This document shows, one piece after another, positions 59,350-64,000 of a stretch of 64,000 nucleotides of DNA. The notes below the pieces were generated by a model. The model was not told where the DNA came from. It was given only the letters and a program-made list of their open reading frames with translations, and did no database searches. Source of the stretch: Pseudomonas sp. J452 (GTDB lineage: Bacteria; Pseudomonadota; Gammaproteobacteria; Pseudomonadales; Pseudomonadaceae). The DNA lies in assembly GCF_024666525.1 (NCBI RefSeq), contig NZ_CP088294.1:1674001-1738000 (forward strand). Reading direction: 5' to 3'. Within the stretch, counting starts at the first letter, position 1. Each line of letters starts with the position of its first letter. The translations under genes were made by a program, and so were the position numbers.

Positions 59350-59464
59350 GCTGGTGTCGAAGGCTGCTGGCTATTGGCTGGGAGTCTAGCGTTTCGCACG
59401 CGAACTGGCAGTAGTGCGCGGGCCTGGCGCGTGGTTAATCCTGGGCGTCTGCTGCGCTGGTTTC

Positions 59465-60001
59465 TCAGTCGCGGTCGAGTTCCTGTTCGACTTCGGCGGC
59501 CCAGGCCAGCCAGGACTGCTCGCCGAGGATGCCGCGGCGCAGGGTCAGGTAGGGCAGGCGCAGCGCCTGGCGTTGTTCCTCGGCCAGGGCGAGGTAGTCC
59601 CGCTCGATGCTGAGTAGGCTGTCCAGGGTCTTGCGGTGCACGGCCACATGGCGCTGCATTTCCTCGCGCAGGTTGGCGGTCGAGGTATGCGCGCCGGCGT
59701 AGAGTTTGACCAGTAGCGCATCGTTGATCTTGTTCGGCTGCACCGGCTCGCCCAGCCAGCGCAGCAGCTCGACGTGGCCGGCCGGAGTGAGGCGGTAGAT
59801 CTTCTTGTCCGGGCGGGTGTCCTGGGCTTCGGCTTCGAATTCCAGCCAACCGGCCTCGTTGAGTTTTTTCAGCTCCAGATAGACCTGCTGGTGCTTGGCG
59901 TTCCAGAAATAGCCGAGGCCATCCTTGAAGCGCTTGAGCAGGTCGTAGCCGCTGCCGGGTTCGCTTTCCAGGAGGATGAGGATGGCGTGCTTGAGCGACA
60001 T
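59465..60001 (-). CDS. PadR-family transcriptional regulator
   Basis: The 178-residue protein has the PadR winged helix at residues 1-85 (MSLKHAILILLESEPGSGYDLLKRF ... QQVYLELKKLNEAGWLE) and a helical Vir/AphA-like C-terminal half for dimerisation. It is divergent from the CrtI-like gene. Two copies of an ATGCAAAAAnTTGCAT palindrome lie between them, the likely operators. PadR proteins are usually repressors released by aromatic or other small molecules; the inducer is unknown here. Confidence 0.9.
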   Translation of the reverse strand: MSLKHAILILLESEPGSGYDLLKRFKDGLGYFWNAKHQQVYLELKKLNEAGWLEFEAEAQDTRPDKKIYRLTPAGHVELLRWLGEPVQPNKINDALLVKLYAGAHTSTANLREEMQRHVAVHRKTLDSLLSIERDYLALAEEQRQALRLPYLTLRRGILGEQSWLAWAAEVEQELDRD

Positions 60002-60049
60002 GGGCGGGTTTCACCGGCTGCTATGGAAGTGCGCCGCAGTATACGGATT

Positions 60050-60102
60050 ATGCAAAAAGTTGCATGGACGGCAAATGCTGCCTAGTATGCAAAAAATTGC
60101 AT
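60050..60102. promoter_or_regulatory. Two PadR-type operators between padR and the crtI-like gene
   Basis: ATGCAAAAAGTTGCAT at 60050-60065 and ATGCAAAAAATTGCAT at 60087-60102 are two near-identical 16-base inverted repeats, 37 bases apart centre to centre. PadR proteins bind ATGCA-type or ATGT-N8-ACAT palindromes. The second copy is 25 bases from the crtI-like ATG, the first 48 bases from the padR start, so both genes could be controlled. Confidence 0.8.
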
Positions 60103-60127
60103 AACAAGAATAACGCAGGAGCCCTCC

Positions 60128-61777
60128 ATGAAACGCACCGGTACCCGCTTCCGTCCGCGCCTGGTTCGCGATGACTACGACGCCATCATCATCGGCTCTG
60201 GCATCGGCGGGCTGACCACCGCCGCGCTGCTGGCCAAGCTCGGCAAACGCGTATGCGTGCTGGAGCAGCACTACACCGCTGGCGGCTACACCCACAGTTA
60301 CGAGCGCGAAGGCTACGAGTGGGACGTGGGCGTGCATTACCTCGGCGAGGTACACAAACCCTGGTCGGCGATCCGCCGGGTATTCGATGTGATCAGCGAC
60401 GGCAACCTCGAATGGGCGCCGATGGATGCCCACTACGACCGTATCGTGATCGGCGACAAGACATACGACTACGTGGCCGGGCGCGAGGAATTCAAGGCGG
60501 AGATGACGCGCCATTTCCCGGGGGAAGCTGCGGTGCTTGAGCGTTATGTCGACCTGCTCAGCGAGGTCAGCGCCAAGGTGCCGCGCTTTTTCGCCGGGCA
60601 AGCGCTGCCGCGTTCACTGGGGATGCTGTACAGCAAGCTGCGCCGGTTATGGCTGCCGGATTACTTCTTCAAGACCACCCGTGAAGTGCTCGAAGGCCTG
60701 ACCGACAACCAGGAGCTGATCGGCGTGCTCACCGCCCAGTGGGGCGACTACGGCCTGCCGCCCGCCGACGCCGCCTTCGTTATGCACGCCATGGTCGCCA
60801 AGCACTACATCACCGGCGGCAACTACCCGGTGGGCGGTGCGACGAAGATTTCCGAAACCATCATCCCGGTGATCGAGGCGGCCGGCGGCCATGTGTTCAC
60901 CTATGCCGGGGTCGACAATATCCTGGTGGAGAGCGGTCGCGCGGTCGGCGTACGCATGCAGAAAGATGGCTTCGAGATTCGCGCGCCACAGATCGTCAGC
61001 TGCGCCGGCCTGGTGCCGACCTATACCCGTCTGCTCGAACCGCAGGTGGCCAGCGACCATGGCCTGCTGGAGCAACTGCCCAAGGTCAAGCTGTCGGCCG
61101 CCACCCTGTGCCTGTATGCCGGTTTCAAGGGCAGCGCCGCCGAGCTGAAGCTGCCGAAGACCAACTACTGGGTCTACCCGACCCATGATCACGACCACAA
61201 CGTCAGCAGCTTCATGGCTGGGCAGAACCCGGCGATGCCGCTGATCTATATCAGCTTCCCCTCGGCCAAGGACCCGGCCTGGGATGCTCATTACCCGAAC
61301 AAGGCCACGGTGGAAATCGTCGCGCCGACCCAGCCGCAGTGGTTCGCCCAGTGGAAGGGCAGCACCTGGGGCAAGCGCGGCGCCGACTACGAGGCGTTCA
61401 AGGCCGAGTTGACTGCGCAGTTGCTGGAAACCCTCTACCAGCATCAGCCGCAACTGCGCGGCGCGCTGGACTTCTGCGAGCTGGGCACGCCGCTGTCCAC
61501 CGAGTGGTACCAGTGGAACGAGCAGGGCGAGATCTATGGTATCGACCACACCGTGCAGCGCTTCGAGCAACACTGGATTCACAGCCAGACACCGATCAAG
61601 GGGCTCTACCTGACCGGTGCCGATACGGTGACCGCCGGGGTTGGCGGCGCGCTGATGGCTGGCGTGCTGACCGCCTCGCGCATGCTCGGCTGGCGTGGCT
61701 ATCGGGTCGGCCAGTTGCTGAAAAGCTGGAAGCCGGAGAGCAAGGCCGAGACGGGAGAGCCGACGCAGGCGCTGTAA
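60128..61777 (+). CDS. CrtI/retinol-saturase-like FAD oxidoreductase
   Basis: The 549-residue flavoprotein has IIIGSGIGGLTTAALLAKLG at about residues 20-39 and CVLEQHYTAGGYTHSYEREGYEWDVGVHYLG, as in phytoene desaturases and all-trans-retinol 13,14-reductases. The C-terminus (GLYLTGADTVTAGVGGALMAG) closes the FAD fold. No phytoene synthase gene is seen, so a carotenoid role is not supported; reduction of an unsaturated lipid or isoprenoid is one guess. The two PadR operators precede it, and its TAA is followed at once by an element end (GAACCTGTTCGATACC). Confidence 0.85.
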   Translation: MKRTGTRFRPRLVRDDYDAIIIGSGIGGLTTAALLAKLGKRVCVLEQHYTAGGYTHSYEREGYEWDVGVHYLGEVHKPWSAIRRVFDVISDGNLEWAPMDAHYDRIVIGDKTYDYVAGREEFKAEMTRHFPGEAAVLERYVDLLSEVSAKVPRFFAGQALPRSLGMLYSKLRRLWLPDYFFKTTREVLEGLTDNQELIGVLTAQWGDYGLPPADAAFVMHAMVAKHYITGGNYPVGGATKISETIIPVIEAAGGHVFTYAGVDNILVESGRAVGVRMQKDGFEIRAPQIVSCAGLVPTYTRLLEPQVASDHGLLEQLPKVKLSAATLCLYAGFKGSAAELKLPKTNYWVYPTHDHDHNVSSFMAGQNPAMPLIYISFPSAKDPAWDAHYPNKATVEIVAPTQPQWFAQWKGSTWGKRGADYEAFKAELTAQLLETLYQHQPQLRGALDFCELGTPLSTEWYQWNEQGEIYGIDHTVQRFEQHWIHSQTPIKGLYLTGADTVTAGVGGALMAGVLTASRMLGWRGYRVGQLLKSWKPESKAETGEPTQAL

Positions 61778-62011
61778 GAACCTGTTCGATACCTTGTTCC
61801 GGATCGCACCGAGCCACTGGGGGGGATAAGCAAAGCGTTATCCACCCCCAGTTGAAATCGGCCATGGATAGCGGCTCGCCATCGCCGACGATGAAGTTCG
61901 GCGGGTGAAAGCCGCGGGTTTCACCCGCCCTACGGCCTGAACCTGTAGGAGCCAGCTTGCTGGCGATACGCAGACAGCGTCCCGCTGATCGCCAGCAAGC
62001 TGGCTCCTACA
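61778..62011. repeat. Repeat-filled 390-bp gap: element end and three REP palindromes
   Basis: The stretch begins with GAACCTGTTCGATACC, resembling the element ends at 14297. A TGGGGGGGATAA / TTATCCACCCCCA palindrome lies at 61817-61851, a GGCGGGTGAAAGCCGCGGGT type unit at 61897-61934, and TGTAGGAGCCAGCTTGCTGG with its inverse at 61944-62011. No gene fits in 61778-62168. Confidence 0.85.
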
Positions 62012-62168
62012 AAAGCGTGTGCTGAATAACAATATCTACAACCTTTGCCAGTCCGCGGGTGGATGACCGCCCCGTGGAAAACTACGCAGCCTTTCCCACT
62101 GATGCGCTCAGGCAGGCCTCTGCTGACGATGCGTCTGTCCTGCGGGATGACTGCCGCACCGCGTCGAC

Positions 62169-63218
62169 TTAACCGGCGTCCGCCGACCTTTGCTGCAACT
62201 GCTCGGCCAGTTGCCCGAGTGCCTGGCCGTGTTGCTGCAGCTCAGTCATGGCGCTGGTATCCAGCGGCGGCAGGTTGATGGCGTTGGCCTGGTCGGCGCT
62301 TGCCTGCAGCAGTTGCTCCAGCTGGGCGGCGGCATCCAGGGCCTGGCTGTGCTGCTGAGCGAGCGTGGCGATGTGTTCGGCAATCTGCAGGCGGGCGTCC
62401 TCGACAGCTGACTGATCGGCCTCGGCCAGGCTGCAGGCGTGTTGGTCGGCGCGCTGCAGATCGTCGCGCATGCCGAGCACGGTACGGCGGATCTCCTGGG
62501 AGAAGTCGGCTGAACGGCTGGACAGGGCGCGCACCTCGTCGGCGACCACGGCGAAGCCGCGTCCGCTGTCGCCCGCTCGCGCGGCCTCGATGGCAGCATT
62601 CAGAGCGAGCAGGTTGGTCTGCTTGGCAATCGAGTCCATGTCATCGCTGGCGCGCAGGATCGCCTCGGCCTGGGTGGTGACCTGGCGCATCTGGCTGGCC
62701 AGTTCGCCGGCCTGCTGGCGGCTTTGCTGCAGGCTGGCGGTCAGGCTGGTGAGGGCTGCTTCGCTGCCTGGTAGCGCGGCCTGGGTGGCAGTGGTCTGGA
62801 TCGGCGCCAGCAGGTGCGCGGCTTGTGTGCGCTGCTCGGCCAGTTGCTCGGTCAATTGCTGCCAGTGCTGATGCTGAACGGAGTCATGGGCGTGCAGCTG
62901 CTGTTGCAACTGCTCCAGCTGCTGCAGCTGGGTGGCGCTATGGCTGCTCAGGTCGGCGGCCAGCGGCGGCAGCCAGTCGGGCGTGGTGGGGATGCTGGGG
63001 CGCGGTTGTATCAGCGCCTGCCAGTGGGTCGCCGTGGCCAGTGCCGGCAACAGGCCGAGGCTGAGGATGGCGCCGCAGGGCACGGCAATCCACAGCGGCA
63101 GACCGCCCCAGAGCGCCGCGCCGATCAGCAGCCAGGGCACGATCTGCAACGCCAGGGCGGCCGGGCTGAAGGCTTTCGGTGGAATCTCGTGGATATCGGA
63201 AAAGCGCGTGCTGTGCAT
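62169..63218 (-). CDS. Small chemoreceptor-like protein without a sensory domain
   Basis: The 349-residue protein has two close hydrophobic segments ([20 protein letters not shown] and [19 protein letters not shown]) at the N-terminus. It then has a coiled-coil and the conserved chemoreceptor hairpin [40 protein letters not shown]. There is no periplasmic ligand domain, HAMP domain or C-terminal pentapeptide. It should join a signalling array or oligomer at the membrane and may sense an internal cue. Confidence 0.87.
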   Translation of the reverse strand: MHSTRFSDIHEIPPKAFSPAALALQIVPWLLIGAALWGGLPLWIAVPCGAILSLGLLPALATATHWQALIQPRPSIPTTPDWLPPLAADLSSHSATQLQQLEQLQQQLHAHDSVQHQHWQQLTEQLAEQRTQAAHLLAPIQTTATQAALPGSEAALTSLTASLQQSRQQAGELASQMRQVTTQAEAILRASDDMDSIAKQTNLLALNAAIEAARAGDSGRGFAVVADEVRALSSRSADFSQEIRRTVLGMRDDLQRADQHACSLAEADQSAVEDARLQIAEHIATLAQQHSQALDAAAQLEQLLQASADQANAINLPPLDTSAMTELQQHGQALGQLAEQLQQRSADAG

Positions 63219-63299
63219 GGCTGGCCGTGAACACGGACTCCTGGCTGGAATGAGTGGCCCGCCATGTGGCGGGCGGGCTGCCAGTGAGTGTAAGCGTTC

Positions 63300-63947
63300 T
63301 TAGGCGGGCAGGCACACGCCGGTGCCGCCCAACCCACAGTAGCCGCCGGGATTTTTCGCCAGGTACTGCTGGTGGTAGGCCTCGGCGTAATAGAAGGTCG
63401 GCGCCTCGGCGATTTCGGTGGTGATGGGGCCGAAGCCGGCGCGCTCCAGCTGGCCCTGGAACATCACCTGGCTGACTTCCGCCGCCTGCAGCTGGGCATC
63501 GTCGCTGCAGTAGATGGCCGAGCGGTACTGGGTGCCGACATCGTTGCCCTGGCGCATGCCCTGGGTCGGGTTGTGCGCTTCCCAGAACACCTTGAGCAGG
63601 GCGTCATAGCTGGTCTGCTGCGGGTCGAAGACCACCAGCACCACTTCGGTATGGCCGGTCAGGCCGGAGCAGACTTCGTCATAGCTCGGGTTCGGTGTAT
63701 GTCCGCCGGCATAGCCGACTGCTGTACTCCACACCCCCGGTTGCTGCCAGAAGCGCCGCTCGGCGCCCCAGAAGCAGCCGAGGGCGAACACCGCCTGCTG
63801 CAGGCCGGCGGGGAAGGGCGGCTGCAGCGGGTTGCCGTTGACGAAGTGCTGGGCCGGCACCGGCATGGGCGTGGCGCGACCGGGCAGGGCCTGTTCGGCC
63901 GTCGGCAGTTCGAGCTTGTGAGCAAGGATTTGCGAGCGCAGGACCAT
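63300..63947 (-). CDS. msrA: Peptide methionine sulfoxide reductase MsrA
   Basis: The 215-residue protein has the catalytic [40 protein letters not shown] and YCGLGGTGV with resolving Cys. The N-terminal extension before [10 protein letters not shown] is the standard Pseudomonas form. It repairs oxidised methionine using thioredoxin. Bases 63948-64000 upstream show no further gene. Confidence 0.95.
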   Translation of the reverse strand: MVLRSQILAHKLELPTAEQALPGRATPMPVPAQHFVNGNPLQPPFPAGLQQAVFALGCFWGAERRFWQQPGVWSTAVGYAGGHTPNPSYDEVCSGLTGHTEVVLVVFDPQQTSYDALLKVFWEAHNPTQGMRQGNDVGTQYRSAIYCSDDAQLQAAEVSQVMFQGQLERAGFGPITTEIAEAPTFYYAEAYHQQYLAKNPGGYCGLGGTGVCLPA

Positions 63948-64000
63948 GGGCGTTCCTCGGTGCGGCAGAGTGGGCGGGTAATAGCTTACCCCGGTCAGGG

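Noticed and set aside
60128..61777. Carotenoid pathway
   Set aside because: Only a CrtI-like enzyme is present; no phytoene synthase or cyclase is nearby, and the sequence also fits retinol-saturase-like enzymes.

Overview
The window reads as chromosomal DNA of a gamma-proteobacterium of the genus Pseudomonas, probably near the alcaligenes/mendocina/oleovorans side of the genus. This is inferred from the high G+C, the Pseudomonas-type REP repeats (GTAGGAGCGAGCT...), the gene repertoire and the protein sequences. It was not tested by a search. Genes are densely packed and mostly on the minus strand after 14 kb.

Region 1 (1-13.9 kb, plus strand) is the 3' part of an MSHA-type type IV pilus locus in the order mshL(partial)-M-N-E-G-F-B-A-C-D-O-P-Q. 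It encodes the end of the secretin, assembly ATPases and membrane platform, six prepilin-like proteins and the very large MshQ with two lectin-like folds. It ends at a clear hairpin terminator. MshE keeps the N-terminal cyclic-di-GMP binding pattern. The mshO leader carries a translated REP palindrome.

Region 2 (14-15.7 kb) holds a small repeat-rich gap, a 140-bp inverted-repeat element with a TAA duplication, a lipoprotein and a secreted protein.

Region 3 (15.8-34.2 kb, minus strand) is a 19-gene, mostly overlapping aryl-polyene-type biosynthesis and export cluster. It contains a chain-length-factor-like ketosynthase, two acyltransferases, two acyl carrier proteins, a membrane protein, an acyl-ACP ligase fused to a dehydratase, a glycosyltransferase, an aromatic ammonia-lyase, a thioesterase, a LolA-like carrier, an MMPL exporter, a CPA2-type antiporter, a halogenase-like flavoprotein, a DUF3261 lipoprotein, two complete ketosynthases, a dehydratase and a ketoreductase. 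Two lesions stand out: a one-base frameshift in a G7 tract of the ligase-dehydratase gene, and a 0.75-kb block of inverted repeats that splits the operon and reaches the start of the lolA-like gene.

Region 4 (34.4-49 kb) has an orphan ParA ATPase, a tandem universal stress protein with a possible Anr site, and a membrane-tethered solute-binding protein coupled to a hybrid sensor kinase whose phosphoacceptor histidine is Arg442. It also has a hotdog thioesterase, thioredoxin 2 behind a hairpin that buries its ribosome binding site, metY, an SLC13 permease, an AmpG/FptX-like transporter, a second solute-binding protein and selO.

Region 5 (48.8-64 kb) is housekeeping and stress related: MscK-like channel, NhaP2-type antiporter, acyl-CoA dehydrogenase, rlmJ, a secreted protein, an HD-GYP phosphodiesterase, a PadR regulator divergent from a CrtI-like oxidoreductase with two near-identical operators between them, a small chemoreceptor-like protein and msrA. 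At least four REP-type repeat families are scattered through the gaps. Ends of one TNA-flanked inverted-repeat family abut the stop codons of three recognisable genes. No tRNA, rRNA, CRISPR array or complete insertion sequence was seen.
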